From Bugula neritina (lineage: Eukaryota > Bryozoa > Gymnolaemata > Cheilostomatida > Bugulidae), in assembly GCA_964035545.1 (NCBI GenBank), contig OZ037769.1, forward strand, positions 4,525,929-4,589,928: a stretch of DNA of 64,000 nt, in the 5' to 3' direction. Of this stretch, positions 36,776-63,940 are shown piece by piece; positions within the stretch are counted from its first letter, which is position 1; each line of letters starts with the position of its first letter. A model generated the notes under the pieces. That model was not told the DNA's origin. It saw nothing but the letters and a program-made list of their open reading frames with translations, and searched no databases. The position numbers and the translations under genes were made by a program.

Positions 36776-39700
36776 ATGGCAGTCATAAGAGTGAATAGAA
36801 ACACTAAGACAGTGGTGAGGGTGTTAGTTGGATTCGGTGCCTTCTGGCTATTGGTCAGCATTATCTTCATCAAATCGTCATCCGATGACAACAGACCTCC
36901 CCAGTTACGGAGGTAGGATTATCAACTTCCTGTTCTTTCAAAATTTCTGAAATTGCCGAACCTGTATATTATTTTATCTGTAGTCTCTGTAATAATTAGG
37001 TGAATGCCCTGATAGGCCTGTTGCTCAAGAGTTTAAATGTGGAGTATGCAAGCATTTATCTTGTCATTTCACTTCCATGTCTCTATGAGCTATTAGGTGA
37101 TGTACTCATTGCTAAGTGCTTTGCACTACCACTAACCTTTAATCCTAGATATGTACAAACTCTGTAGAGTGTATTTTAAGGCCTGTTGTAGATGGAGACA
37201 ACATACAAAGAGTAACTATAAGTATGCCCTGTATCTATGATGATATATGTATATGTGCTCTTCCCATTACTAACTTATTGTCGGTTAACCTGTCAAATGC
37301 AGTACATTGCTCAATAATACCAGTAGCAATTATGACTAGTATGTGTTCCTAATGATAATTTAATACTTCCATTTGTCGGGACCTTTTTAAATTAATTTTT
37401 AATGGCTGGGCGGTTGACAGTTTATTTGCAGGAATATCAACTAGGTGGACATTTTTACTCTCAAGTCGTAGAAAGTTGACAAATTTTGCACTCTGATGAG
37501 CTGCATCAAGATCAAAGTTAAATGTTAAACTTTTTTTGAGAAAGAAAGTGGAAAAAGGTTCATTTTGAAACTGTATAATTCCAATTATACCCCATACTGG
37601 GCTTGGAGGGTACAGTAGAGGTTATGGTAAAAGGCTGTAATTACTTTTTTTGCTTTAAAACTAACTTTTATTAACTTTGTCAAACCCTTACAGCATTCTA
37701 ATACCTGCCCATTTATAATATTGTTACGCCAATTAGAATTATTGGATAATGTTGCGCTGGTGGCGTGCCTGATCCTTTAATGTTTCTACATTTCCTACAC
37801 TTTGAGATGAAATATTTACCTCTCAATATGAGCAACCAGGGACTGAACATTCTGCGATGGTGGTCTAAACTGTTGCTTTATATAGCTTTGTTATTGTGCC
37901 ATGCCATCGGGGAGGAGGGGATATTTTTTATTTTCTGTTTTTCCCCCAACAAACCTGTGAATTCTGTCTATTTAGCAATGAATAGTAATAGACCATAATT
38001 ATTCTCTTGGCAAAATAAAAGTCTGGCAATGGTGTATTAATTGACTGCCCAGCCTTCGTAGGCTATGTTTAGTTAGAAATGGGTCTCTAGGGAAGACCTG
38101 GCTGATAATAAACACATGTAGCAACAGGTAGCTGGCTGCAGGGAAAGAGCCAGGCTTAACCTTGAGCCAGAGAGTCCCCAAGGCCTATTTATAACTTTGT
38201 AAGAAATCCTAAATATACCCGGATATACCTTGACCTGAATCATAGTTATAGTTAGTATCCCAGCAAATGGGTAAATCTACATCTTTTTGTGATATGCAGG
38301 AGGAATTTAGGAATGCCAACTGAGTGGCTATAGTTTATAAAGGATACAACTGATAGCCAGTTTCTATTCCTTAGTAGTAGGTATTAGTAGCAGGTCTGTA
38401 ATAATGAGTATTTAAAAGTGAGTATTTAGTAATGAGTGTTTAGTAATGAGTATTTAGCAATGAGTATTTAGTAATGAGTGTTTAGTAATGTGTATTTAAA
38501 AGTAAGTATTTAGTAATGAGTCTTTAAAAGTAAGTATTTAGAAGTAAATTATTAGAAGTATGTATTTAGAAGTGTATAATGACAAATAACATGATGGTAG
38601 TCCTTAGTAGTAATCCTTTAGTAGTAATTCCTTAGTAATATTGTAAAGAAGTAGTACCTAGTTATCTTACTTGATAAGAATTCTTAACTAACTAGTAAGA
38701 TATGGTGGTAAGTTAGGATATTATCCTATTTTCTAGCCATCGTGGAACTGTGATTCCTCGTTGATTAAGGCTTTCTTAAAACTGCTGCAAGTTTTTCCGC
38801 AGATCTTTAAAGGGAGATGCTGCAGTATAAATAGTGACAGCTCCCACCCAATAGAATGCTAATTAGTAGGTTATTGGTTGTTAGCTTCAGAGACCTGGTA
38901 ACTGTGACACCCAGCTGCTTTCAACTATAATCCCAGGCTATGTTTTGGTGGGCTATATTTGTGTGCCAAATCCTGTCGGGTGACCCAGAGTTAAGAGAAA
39001 CTAAGGCTAGTTGTGGATCTCGTTGCAGGCCGAGAGCAGATCTGGAGCAGTTCAAACCCGCCCAACCTTCTAAGAAGTTTGAGTTTCCTCAGGTTCCCCT
39101 CCTACAGAAGCCTCTGGCAAAAGTGGCTGGGCTTTTCCAGTCTGAACCTGATAGAAACATCATACCTCCACCTCTACACATACAGTTGAAGAAGCCAAAT
39201 GTTAATCCAAATGCACCCGGTAACATTTCCAGAATATTCTATACTACTGCATACTACATCAAACTCTTTCTTGCTAGTCTATGGATATTCAATAATTTTT
39301 ATTTAATTTTCCTAGCTGGGTAATGTACATTGTTATATTGTGCTAGTCTATTCTTATCAGGCTTTTTTCTTATCACTTTTGTTCCTAATAATTAGGGCAG
39401 TATACAACTTAATATTTGTATTACCAACTAGTTATATTCAACAGTAAAGTTATCTATATATGTTATGAGGAGAAAGGCTAAGTGAATAAAATGATGTTTT
39501 CTTTTAGGCACAAGGATAGGGATAAAGGTCTGATTGCATACTTTTTAAACTGCTTGGTGACACTATTTTTAAAAAAATACTTGTTTAATTTATTGTTATA
39601 ATAGTATTATAATTTATATTTCTTGATTTGATAATACAGGCGTATAGCACAGTGCTGCTAAACATTAAGGTGGTCTCTACGTTAGCGATTCTCACTATAT

Positions 39701-42700
39701 ACAGTCACCAGGAAGGGTTACTCCTTTTAGCTATCTGGGTTTAGCTGTTACTTCCTGTAATATATGGCTTATATAAAGTTTTAGTGAGTCAAGTAAAAGC
39801 ATTAAACTGTGTCATCATATTCTCATTATCTTGTTTATCCGACTGACTTTGCCAATACATTTCCTTTACAAAAGGCTGCAAGTTATTACCAAGAAAGGCT
39901 TGTATTGCTGTTAGAAAGTTGTCCTCCCCATTTATAAGAGGTTCAATTTTCACTAAATCTATAAATAGATAAACTCTAGTCTAGTATTTTATCCGTGAAA
40001 CTGTTTTTGCGAAGGTCCCAGGTGTCATGCGATGGTATGTATGCATGAATTATTCAGTGTGGTGGGCCATCCCAGCGAAGTAGACACTCTGGTATAGAAT
40101 TGTACCTTCAGCAAAGCCTATGCATCAGTTGGCCCTCTCATACAATATGACTGTAGTAATGATAGAACTATTAGTAAAAATAGTAGATATAGTGAAAGTA
40201 GTTTTATAAACTAGTTATAGTTATATTGTATATAAAATACTTGTTGTGTAGTTGATATGATATAGCAGTGGAAGTAAACAGTTGTTGTACCAAGTGTTTA
40301 TTGTGTATTCAATGTCCTCCCATATAAGTTACTATTTTACTGGTTTTTTTTAAATTGTGTAAAATTAGGTGCATATTTATTGTGTGTATTTCTTTTTAAG
40401 ATTATTTTGCCATGAGTATTTTTACATTAGATTTTCAGCATTTATCTAAAAAATGAGCATTATTGGAAAATTTAAGCTGTCTGAATTTTGTAGCCATTAT
40501 GGAACATTTTCTAAATTAATGGTTATTTTAGTTTTTCGAAGAACGCAATAGAAATACACTCAGTTTCTTTATGAAACTTGGTAATTCTTTACTCTTAGTC
40601 ATGTTTTACTAGCATTACCTTTTAATTAAAGTTAAATTAGATTTAAATACATGGTAGAGTTTGTTTTTGTATCCTTTTAGGGGAAATGGGTAAAGCAGTT
40701 GACATAAATAAAGATGACCTATCTCCAGATGAGAGAAAGAAATATGATGAAGGTTTCCATGCCAACGCATTTAACGAGTACGCTAGTAACATGATTTCAG
40801 TGCACAGACAGCTACCAGACATAAGGGATCCAGAGTATGTATGTCTCCCTCTACACCCAATCTTATTATTTGTCATAAGACCAGCATTTCCTGTGCTTTG
40901 ATTACCTCATCTGACGTCGAACATGGGCGTGGAGACCCTGAAGACACACTTGTCTTTCAATTGATGTACAAATCTGAAGTTACTCATCTACAGGGATATT
41001 TCACTCAGATCTGTAATCATGACTTTGTTAATATGTATTAAAACTAACTCCTCACAGTTAGTATGCATGTGTACATGCATGTATATATATTGTATTTCAG
41101 GCAAACAAGATTTCTCTCCAAGTAACCTCTGTGTCATTCTTGTTAGTGATAGTTATAGCCTCAACTTTCTAGCTCGTTTAGATTCCGTGGTCATTTTTAA
41201 CTTCCCTGGCTGTATGGGGTAAAGAGGGTGTAAGGGGTAAAGGGGGTGTAAGGGGTAAAAAGGGTGTAAGGGGTAAAGGGGTTGTAAGGGGTAAAGGGGG
41301 TGTAAGGGATAAAGGGGGTTGCAGATGTTTTGACTCTAAAGAGGTTGTTGTAAGTGTTTAAACTTTGGGAGGTGTGGCTGTGTCTTTTCTTACTCTAGAG
41401 GTAGGGTGGGCTTACTACCTTCCCACACCCTCATCCGTTATACTTGTCCAGTAGAACTCTAACTGTATTACTACTCAAGTAGAACTCTGTCAGTGTAACA
41501 ACAAACATCAAAGTACCTTGAGTATTTCCAACTGGACTACATTTTATGTTCTACTAAGTAACATCTTTGAAGATAGTTTTAGGTCTATCACATTGTAAGG
41601 TGACACGATTTAGATTTCACTTGTGACTATGTTTAAACAACTAGCAATGCTGAGACATCTTGAACAGGTTGGTTTTGCTAAGAGTACGTGTTCATTTCTC
41701 TCACCATTTTTTAGATGTAGCGCAATTAAATATGCAAAGAATCTGCCAGACACCAGCGTTATTCTGTGTTTCCATAACGAGGCTTGGTCGGTGCTGCTTC
41801 GGTCTGTCCACAGCATCATAGACAGATCTGATCCTAAACTCCTCAAGGAAATCATTCTGGTTGATGACTTCTCAGATAAACGTAATTATACATTATAATA
41901 TAATTATATATTATAATATAATTATATATTATAATATAATTATATATTATAATATAATTATATATTATAATATAATTATATATTATAATATAATTATATA
42001 TATATATATATATGTGTTTTCAAACAGGAATTGTAATGGCTTGGTGACTTGTAATACACAGTAGCTAGAGTTTAAATGAAAATGAAAATAAAAGACAATA
42101 TTTATACATCAACATAATGATTATTTTGTCTTCAATTATCCAAAACTACTATTCCTAATACAATTTATTGATTGCAATTTCGCTGCATCTAAAATACTAA
42201 TTATTTTACACCCTGTTACCATGATTGAATATAAATATAATGAAGTCTTTAATTATAGTTGCAGCTTAAGGAAGTACAACATAATAATTCAATAATTCTT
42301 TTAGTAATAATTGTAATGAAATAAAAATAATTTTTTGCATCCAACATAAAACTGAATGATAATAGTAGGTAATAAGAGTGTTATTTCAAGTAATGCAATC
42401 TCAGAAATTGACTGTTGTTTACTTTTAATTAAAAACTATTGTTTATGAGAATCAATAATTATTTTTAGTGTACAAATTTATTTCACATTGTACTGTTAAC
42501 TCATTCAAGCTGAAATTGGTAACGATTTCATTTCATAATAAACCTGTACTTTCTAGCTCATCTTGGAGAGAAGCTGAAGAAATATATGGATGAGTTGAAG
42601 ATAGTTACCATAGTAAGGATGTCTCAGAGGGAGGGGTTGATCAGGGCCCGACTTGCTGGTGCTAGAGCAGCTTCGGGAACTGTGCTAACTTTTCTTGACT

Positions 42701-45700
42701 CCCACATTGAGTGTACAGAAGGTAAGCAGACTATTGCTATTATAAACTCTTTATGTGTTCTCCTCCGTGTTATATTTGTGTTCTTCATGTGTTATGTGTA
42801 TTTTCTATGTGTATGTTTGTTTGTTGGTTTGTTTTTATTTTGTCGCAGTCGGAAAAAAAATTAATTGAGAAAAAATAAACAAAATGACAGGGCCTATGGC
42901 GCAATAGCACTGTAGCTGTGATGTGACCTTGTTGAGTGGTCTGGACTTTATCCAATTATAATTGTTCTTTGCTCAGTCTTTGAATTAAAAACTTTTCTTA
43001 TGTAATTATAGACTGCTAATAGTTTATTTCCAAAACACACTCAAGTGTTGAAACCATATTTGTCAAAAATTTATTTTTGTCTAATTACCCACCTGACACG
43101 TAATCTTTTATCACCTGATGAAGGATCTGTTTATTTGGGCTAATTTGTGTGAACTTTAGTAATTATATTGATAGTACATGTCCTTGTGAAGCTGGTGTCT
43201 GCATAGTGTTGGAGGAAAGGCTAAATTAATTGTCATTTTATTCTCATTAATTACATAAAAGAATTAATTTACCTCTGGTGTTAAGTGCTTGCTATAAGCT
43301 GATACATAAAACACTTTGTTTCATCAACACCTAATATTAATATAATTGTTATGTAACATTAGAATGTAATTATTGAGATCATCACAATGATTATTATGTT
43401 AGTAATAATAATATTTAATATAATGTATAGAATAGAATGCATATAATATTTACTGAGTACTCATTGCTATAAACCCAACTGCCACTAAAGGCAAAGTAGA
43501 TGTTAGGATTTATTTATAATATATTTTTGTTGTACAATGCATAACACCCAGGGAACAGCAACTGTGCCAAACTTTTTATCATCCAGGAGTTTGATTTGGA
43601 TAAATAGTGCAACAATTATTACTCACATAATCTTGCTTGTTAATTTTAAAATTCAGGTGGTATACCTGTATACATACATGCATACAGGTATGCATGTATG
43701 TACACACACGCAAGCACACACACGCAGCAGCAAATATTCGATTAAATGTCTGCAACAGATTTTATTATAGGAATTCTGTCTGTTATATGCGTATCTAGCC
43801 CAGCTGTACTCTACAGATTTATGGTACTTGTTAATTAGGTTAACAATCGTATTAATTAGAGCATGTTCAGTGAGATATTTTTAAATATGTGGGCACCTCT
43901 GGGAAGACTATCTTTAAAACACATGCAGATATTTCCAGATGATGTAAACTGTTGTAAGAAATCTCAGTGGAATAAACTGTCTACTGACGGTTAAAATGCA
44001 TAGAGTGTACTTAATAATTCTTACTTGTCACTTGCACAATAACTAAATTACTTGATATAACCAGCCTAAGGCACTGTAATCTCTTAACTGTAACTTACTA
44101 AATGACTGTTCTAGATTACTTAGCATATCATCATAACTTACAACTCAAAACTTGGTAACAAAATGAATATAAAGAAGTCCCCATTCACCAGACAGGATGG
44201 CAAGAATAAACTTACTAATCGGAAATGCTCTAAGATATGTACATTTTTGTCTAGACACATTTAGCTGCTGGAAATTTGTTACACTGGTGTGTCTATGCAG
44301 GGTGGTTGGAGCCTCTGTTAGATGAGATAAATCGAGACAAGACCATTGTTGTTACTCCAGTCATTGATGTGATAGATGACACTACACTAAAGTTTCACTA
44401 CGGAAGTGCAAAGCATACGAGTGTCGGAGGTTTTGACTGGAACCTGCAGTTCAACTGGCACTCCATTCCCGATAGAGAAAACAAGAGACGTAAAAGTGAG
44501 GTGAGAAAATATCTGTGGCTTCTTGACTCCAGCTGATCAGAACTGCAACATCTGATCATGAGTCCATTCTTCTTTTTAGTATCGAAGTCAATCTTCAATA
44601 TACTGGCTCAAAGTTCAACTGGAGTTAGTAGTTAAATTTTTCAAGACAGATTTCTGTAAAAAAAAGTTTTTATGGCGTATAATATGAAATTGCACAAATT
44701 TATTCATTTTATTAAATGAGTTTTCACCAATTATCGTGTTACTTGGAGTTATCGTACAGTGCAGAAGGGTAGATGGGGAGAAAACTCCCATTTTGTTGAC
44801 ATCTTCACTATTGTATTCTTATATCTAACAACAAATCAATTCTATGTATAAAATTTTAAACACAATTCCGATGATACACGCATTTAGGTGGCGCCTATAC
44901 ACTCCCCCACCATGGCAGGGGGTTTATTCTCCATCAGCCGGGAGTATTTCGTGGAACTGGGCACCTACGATGCTGGGATGGATATTTGGGGCGGTGAGAA
45001 TCTAGAGATGTCCTTCAGAATATGGATGTGCGGTGGAACTCTAGAAACTATACCCTGCTCCCATGTTGGACATATATTCAGGTTAGGGCTAGAATTTCTA
45101 TTTAGTATTTATTTTGAATTTTACTTCTAGTTTGAATATCCGAATCTTACATCATTCACCCTCTAAGTTTTATTTATTCCTCATGTAAAGATATGATGAA
45201 GGTTCTCTTTATCAGGTTTAATCTGCTGGACATGCATATTAACATCCCAACATCATGTGGTTCTCATTATGTCCAGTTATGTTTTTGTGTTTATCTTTTA
45301 TTGTTTTCATATTTCAAGCTAAACTTTTGTAGAAAGCGAAGTCCCTATAAATGGAAAGATGGAGAAAATGTAGTTAGAAAGAACTCAATTCGTTTAGCGG
45401 AAGTTTGGATGGATGACTACAAGCACTATTATTATGAAAGAATAAACAATGATCTAGTAAGTGTAATGATTGTGTGCTTTATGATGCTGTACGTTTAGGA
45501 TTTTGAGTGTGTATATTCTTGCAGTCTCTTGGTATATGTGTTGAACCTCGTGTACATTTTGAGGTAACTTTATAATGCTGCATATTCAAATCAATTTTCA
45601 TTTCTAACAAGGTTTGTTTTAACGATTATAAATTTTTAACAACATTTTTTAGAATATCATATACTCGTAGTAATAAGTGGTTTCTCTGTACTGCTCCACC

Positions 45701-46686
45701 TTAGCTAACAGTTGTATTCTGTATACTTTGTCGTTCAGGGAAATTATGGAGATATTTCATCTCGTAAAGAGTTGCGTAAGAAACTGAACTGCAAGTCATT
45801 TGACTGGTACATAAAGAATGTGTTCCCTGAGCTCTTCATACCTGATGAGGCCATCTTTTCAGGAGAGGTCAGTGGGAAATAGCACATTGCTCTCTCAGAA
45901 GTTGTCTTTTCAAACCTCTGTTTAGTTTATTTAATAACTATTTGTGCAACTTCTTCTAAAAAATGAAAATTTTAAAGCATCATTTTTTATATTGAATGTT
46001 GTACATCGAGTAATGAAAACGACTCGTTTTCTTGCATATAGATTCGAAACAGAGCTATAACGCACTGTGTAGACAGTCCGGCCGATCACCATGTGTATAA
46101 CAAGCCAGTGAAGATGTGGCCGTGTCATAACCAAGGCGGCAATCAGTACTGGTTGATGAGTGATGCGGGAGAAATACGTCGAGACGAGGCGTGCATTGAC
46201 TACACAGGAAGTGGTACTGTGAACATGTACATGTGTCACGGACAGGGCGGCAACCAGAAGTGGCAGTACAAGGAGGTCAGTCTAGTTCTATTACCATTCA
46301 GACATGTTTAATGCTTGGAATCTCACTTCCAATTATTTTCACTTGAAGTTTGCTTTAATGCTATTGCCAGATCAATTGGCAATTGGCCATGTGGTTATTA
46401 GTAATGCAGTGCAAGGCATACATTTTTTTATCTATAATTTGCTTACTAAGGTGGTAGTTGTCTTCTTTGTAGACTTTTTTTAGATAGCAAACTGTGAATA
46501 ATTGGGTTATAAATCATACAAGTGTAGTTTACATGTTGTTTACAGAATGGTTTGCTACTCCACGTGATCTCTAAACTGTGTATGGAAGCCAATGCCAATG
46601 GAGACGGTATTGTGATGTCATCGTGTGACCCCAGCAATGACAGACAACTCTGGGAATGGAAGAAAGGGAAAGGAAAGAAACACTGA
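36776..46686 (+). CDS. GALNT: Polypeptide N-acetylgalactosaminyltransferase (complete, 11 exons)
   Basis: Exons: 36776-36912, 39029-39219, 40681-40834, 41715-41881, 42557-42721, 44301-44500, 44888-45081, 45333-45456, 45739-45867, 46042-46275, 46546-46686 (stop TGA). Phases join to give 611 residues, normal for the family. It is a Golgi type II membrane enzyme that starts mucin-type O-glycosylation by moving GalNAc from UDP-GalNAc to Ser/Thr. Order: short cytosolic tail, membrane segment ([17 protein letters not shown]), stem, and EMGKAV plus [17 protein letters not shown]. The GT-A domain follows, with [16 protein letters not shown], the metal-binding DSH (a DxH variant) and the Gal/GalNAc-T motif [17 protein letters not shown]. 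It ends in a ricin-type lectin domain with [10 protein letters not shown] and [10 protein letters not shown]. Paralogue number is not assigned; [14 protein letters not shown] resembles GALNT4/12. Several introns hold minisatellites. Confidence 0.95.
38399..38572. repeat. 14-bp minisatellite (GTATTTAGTAATGA)
   Basis: About ten imperfect tandem units of GTATTTAGTAATGA and variants. It lies in intron 1 of the GalNAc-transferase gene. Confidence 0.75.
41216..41323 (+). repeat. G-rich 18-bp minisatellite
   Basis: About six units of GGGGTAAAGGGGGTGTAA with small changes. The plus strand, which is also the sense strand, has many G runs of three to five and could form G-quadruplexes in DNA or pre-mRNA. 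It lies in the intron 40835-41714 of the GalNAc-transferase gene. Confidence 0.8.
41884..42014. repeat. 18-bp AT minisatellite next to a donor site, then (TA)n
   Basis: Tandem ATTATATATTATAATATA units, about six, end in (TA)n. The array starts within a few bases of the GT donor at 41882 of the GalNAc-transferase exon 41715-41881. Confidence 0.85.
43660..43732. repeat. CATGCATA/CA microsatellite
   Basis: ATACATGCATACAGGTATGCATGTATG is partly palindromic and passes into an interrupted CA repeat. It lies in a GalNAc-transferase intron. Confidence 0.55.
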
Positions 46687-48454
46687 GCATTTGTACTGCA
46701 GCATTCCTATTTAGAAACATTTCATTGAAATCAATAACACTATATTATATTATTTATGTTGAACATGTTACTCAAATAGAGTAAGCTACTTTCAATTCTT
46801 CCATTTAGTTTTCTATTCCTAGTTTGTTTACTCAAAAGAAGATAATTCTAAGTATCACATCTGTTATATGATGCAGTAATATGCAAGGAGCAGCCATAAC
46901 TCTATATATTCATATCTATGTGTAAGTGTAGATAATATATAGATATGTATTCATATCTGTTTTTCTTCAATAGCGTGTTTGAGTATTTGAGCTTTCAGAA
47001 ATGCGGTTGCTTATGGCTAGTTACCACAATCAGGGGATCCGATCCGCTCATCAACAAAGATATTACTAATTATTTTATTTATATGATAGGATAGAGGCCT
47101 AAACTACTTAAGGTTGTTGGTATTTACTGGTTAACTACTGCTACCTGCTCAACTCCAGTTTACTAATTGTAATTCAACAAATAATTTTAGTTTTTGCAGA
47201 ATTAAACATGTATGTACATTCACTGATTGTCTATTGAGCTAACATTTTAGAATGATTATTAGAACATCATCATATATAGTTACCTTCATTTATTTCACTG
47301 CATCTCAATGAATTTGATTTATTATACCAGTTAATGATTTCTTTTTATATGTTTTTTTTGCTTTTCTGAGAATCTGTTTGGTTTAGTTTAAATAAAATGT
47401 ATGTTGTGGAATCTATCAACTAAATTGCTTATTATTGCAGTTGAAAAGTTTGACTGTGGCATTAGAATTAAACTGTATTTAAATTTTCTTGTAACATAAA
47501 CATATGAGCTGTTCGTATTTTGTTTAATGAGTGACAGTTCATGACTAAAAGTGTGAAGAGTCTGAATACGACATGGAAAATTTCATGTAACTGTTAAAGG
47601 CATCTTTGAGCTATGCGGTTCTTTAGAGTGTTATGAAACTTGTTGCTGGTGGACAACAAAAGTTTCAATGTCGTGAAGTATTCTCTCTGTTCAGCTCACT
47701 ATTATATACATACATAATATAGGATATGCTTCAATACTACTCTGTGATTATATTATGTTATCCTCGTACAAATACCCCAATACTATTACAATATATTACA
47801 TGTATGTCACTATAACCACCCAAAACTACCCTATTATATATGCAGTCTTGGAGATAAATTTTGATTTAACAGTTTATTATCACTAGTTTCATATATTATT
47901 AGCAGTTAGAGCAATGATCAGATAATGAAATGTTTCGCAACTTTTCTAAGTTTATTCCTATAATTATAATGATAATGGTTCAATGTTTTGTTGACAAGCT
48001 ACATAAAATTACAAGTTGACAATGTCTTTAGCATGACTAAGCGCATAAGGCTGAGGTCATCTCCTGGAACAGCTATATAATACAATTAAGGTCTAAATAT
48101 TTTATTGACTTGAAATAAAGTAGTTTTTCATGAGCATTTCAATTATTACTATTGAATTTATATACTAGTCATGATGATGTAACACTTCACAATCGTATCT
48201 CGATCTATATGCATCTGTATCTCAACATATGCGCATCTTGGTTTCCACACATGTAGAAAGATTTGTACCTCAACACATATACATCTACATGTATATTTCA
48301 ACACATGTATCTCAACACATGTAACATATCTACATATCAACACATATTCACGCTGGAGAAAAATCTGCTAAAAATATATTTAATATTGCAATGATGATGA
48401 AATATTGCATATGCGTGACACGAGAACTCTGTTTACCCAACAACTGTCACAAGA
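46687..48454. other. 3' UTR of the GalNAc-transferase and intergenic spacer
   Basis: AATAAA at 47391-47396 is the first clear canonical hexamer after the stop, 705 nt on, so the 3' UTR may be long. A degenerate repeat around CTCAACACATGTA occupies about 48200-48350. Nothing else is recognisable. Confidence 0.45.
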
Positions 48455-48460
48455 TATAAA
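48455..48460 (+). promoter_or_regulatory. TATA box of carboxylesterase CES-a
   Basis: TATAAATA lies 130 bp upstream of the start codon. A start site near 48485 would give a 5' UTR of about 105 nt. Confidence 0.45.
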
Positions 48461-48589
48461 TATGTGCAGGTTTTGCCAGGCATTGCAGAAGAGTAAAGTA
48501 TTCACTACATGTAAGATATTATATCTAGAATATATTAATATAACCTGGTAGGATAGTTCTTGGTTATATTCGGAAAGCTGTAGGTCAGT

Positions 48590-53835
<5,246 letters not shown>

Positions 53836-54129
53836 TAACTGATGCCCTTGACTTTCATATCTACTACTTTACTCTTAGACAACCCTGTGCTAATCTATGC
53901 ATAATAGCAGCTTTACTTGCTTTTATAGCGCTTTCTTAGTCTTAAAATTATTGTATGACTTTAACAGATATTTATATCTCCTAGTTTTTTATATCTATGT
54001 CATATGCTCAAAATCATTCACTAAATTGTGTTGCAGATCATTTTATCTTTCTATTACAACGCAATGTGTATTTTAAGTGTTCATATTGCTCTGGCTAGTT
54101 TATAGCTTGCCAATTAAAACTTGTGATGT

Positions 54130-54135
54130 AATAAA
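54130..54135 (+). promoter_or_regulatory. Poly(A) signal of CES-a
   Basis: AATAAA lies 295 nt beyond the stop codon, in the spacer shared with the convergent CES-b gene. Confidence 0.5.
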
Positions 54136-54254
54136 TGTGTAATAAGTTCATTTAAATAATAAAATAAACTATTCCATTGAAGCAAGATTTATTTTGCTTA
54201 GCAAGATTTTATTTAAAAGTAGGTATGGAAAATATAGTAGCATAAAATACAAGG

Positions 54255-54260
54255 TTTATT
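54255..54260 (-). promoter_or_regulatory. Poly(A) signal of CES-b
   Basis: TTTATT on the plus strand is AATAAA for CES-b, about 300 nt beyond its stop. It leaves only about 120 bp between the two convergent signals; further TTTATT hexamers lie at 54188 and 54208. Confidence 0.45.
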
Positions 54261-54557
54261 TCGTTTAGATCAACAAATACAATACATCAAATGTTTCATG
54301 GCACTTGGCATACAAAACTTGTCAATTTTGCCTAAATTCCATCCTTTCAACTAGCTAAAAAATATTTCATCATGTTGTGTAAACGGTAAAGGCATGAGGA
54401 ACAGAAAAATAACTAATATTTGCATATTTGAGGTAAAATGTGTAATTCAAACAACGAATAGAAACTTGAGTTTAGCAGGAAAGCCAATCATGAGTCAGAG
54501 TTAGATATGGAAGGACAAAAAACCAAGAAGGTAAGTGGCCCAGCATTGTTGCGTAAC

Positions 54558-59338
<4,781 letters not shown>

Positions 59339-60236
59339 GTTGCTGTACAAGTAAGAACTGGAGCATGAAATGAATGCATTCACGTTATATCCGTAACTGA
59401 AGTATCCCGTATGTTGGCAGATTATTCCAAACGTGAGATTCGTTTGCCCCATGAGAGACAATAAGAGGTTTAAGCAACTCGTTGATGAGATAACATGCGT
59501 CAAAGATGTTTATGAACATTATTTTCTTGTTGAGTAAGTTGAATAGTTAACATTCCAAGACAAGGTAATAGTCACACTGCATATTTCATGTAGCATACAT
59601 GTCACAGTCAAATTTATATTAGGTATAACTGACTAAAAATTTCTGCATACAAAATATTTTTTAAAACAATTGAATAATAACACTGTAATGATTATTTTAA
59701 GCTGTCATATTTCAGTGACAAATCAACAGCCTAATCATATACTAACAAAAATCACTATAAAAATAAACAAATACTTAAAGATATTTTACAAAAATTATAA
59801 TCGTTTAAATTTAAAAACATTTTAATGAATTTTTCATGGTGAAAAAGTAACAAAATAAAATACTCAAAACATGAAGCACCAAATAGAAATGCTCTGTATT
59901 ATCTTGCTATTTGTATCATCCACATGTATTTAAATTGAATATAAACATCTACCTTTTAATCCTATCATTATTTTCTGCAAGACATAAAATATTCTGGGTG
60001 TAGTCATTTAAAAATCAATCAACAGCTTTTAAAAATAGAATACATTAATCTAAAAACATCCATGAAATAGCATGTAATAATTTATTATTTATCAGGCAAA
60101 AACCATATTTAAAAAGAGTTCATCTTCAAAGAAAGCCTGTTTCAGACGTATCTGCTCTGGCCTACAAGAGTACAAGGTTGTGGTATAATAAAAGCAGGGC
60201 ACACTAATGAGTTGGGACAAATGTAAATACATCTGA
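59339..60236. other. Spacer between CES-c 3' end and CES-b 5' end
   Basis: AT-rich, with the CES-b promoter on the minus strand near its left end. I see no clear TATA box and no coding exon. Confidence 0.45.
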
Positions 60237-60242
60237 TTTATT
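60237..60242 (-). promoter_or_regulatory. Poly(A) signal of CES-c
   Basis: TTTATT on the plus strand is AATAAA for CES-c, 252 nt past its proposed stop codon. Confidence 0.4.
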
Positions 60243-60493
60243 AGACCTAATCTCCATATCCCACGAATCCATTTCTCATGAAATTTCATTGGTCGTGAGA
60301 AAGGTTTGGACCACGTTTTGTAGCTTGTGTATGTATAGGGATAAAATGTCCGAATTTAATGGATCCATGAGTTAAATCCAGTATTCGATTATGCCATGAA
60401 CTGAGGTTTCGGGATAGGTAGCTTAGTGAGATACGGAGGGAGCACTGCACACCACAATCAATAACAGAGATCATCTTCATAACTAACTATGTA

Positions 60494-63940
<3,447 letters not shown>

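Noticed and set aside
41861-42064. Open frame of repeated NIIIYY
   Set aside because: It reads through the 18-bp AT minisatellite; the donor at 41882 ends the real exon.
45931-46239. Minus-strand open frame of 102 codons
   Set aside because: It is the antisense of the lectin-domain exon 46042-46275 of the GalNAc-transferase.
48200-48350. CRISPR-like array
   Set aside because: Units are degenerate and unevenly spaced and the DNA is eukaryotic; it is a simple repeat.
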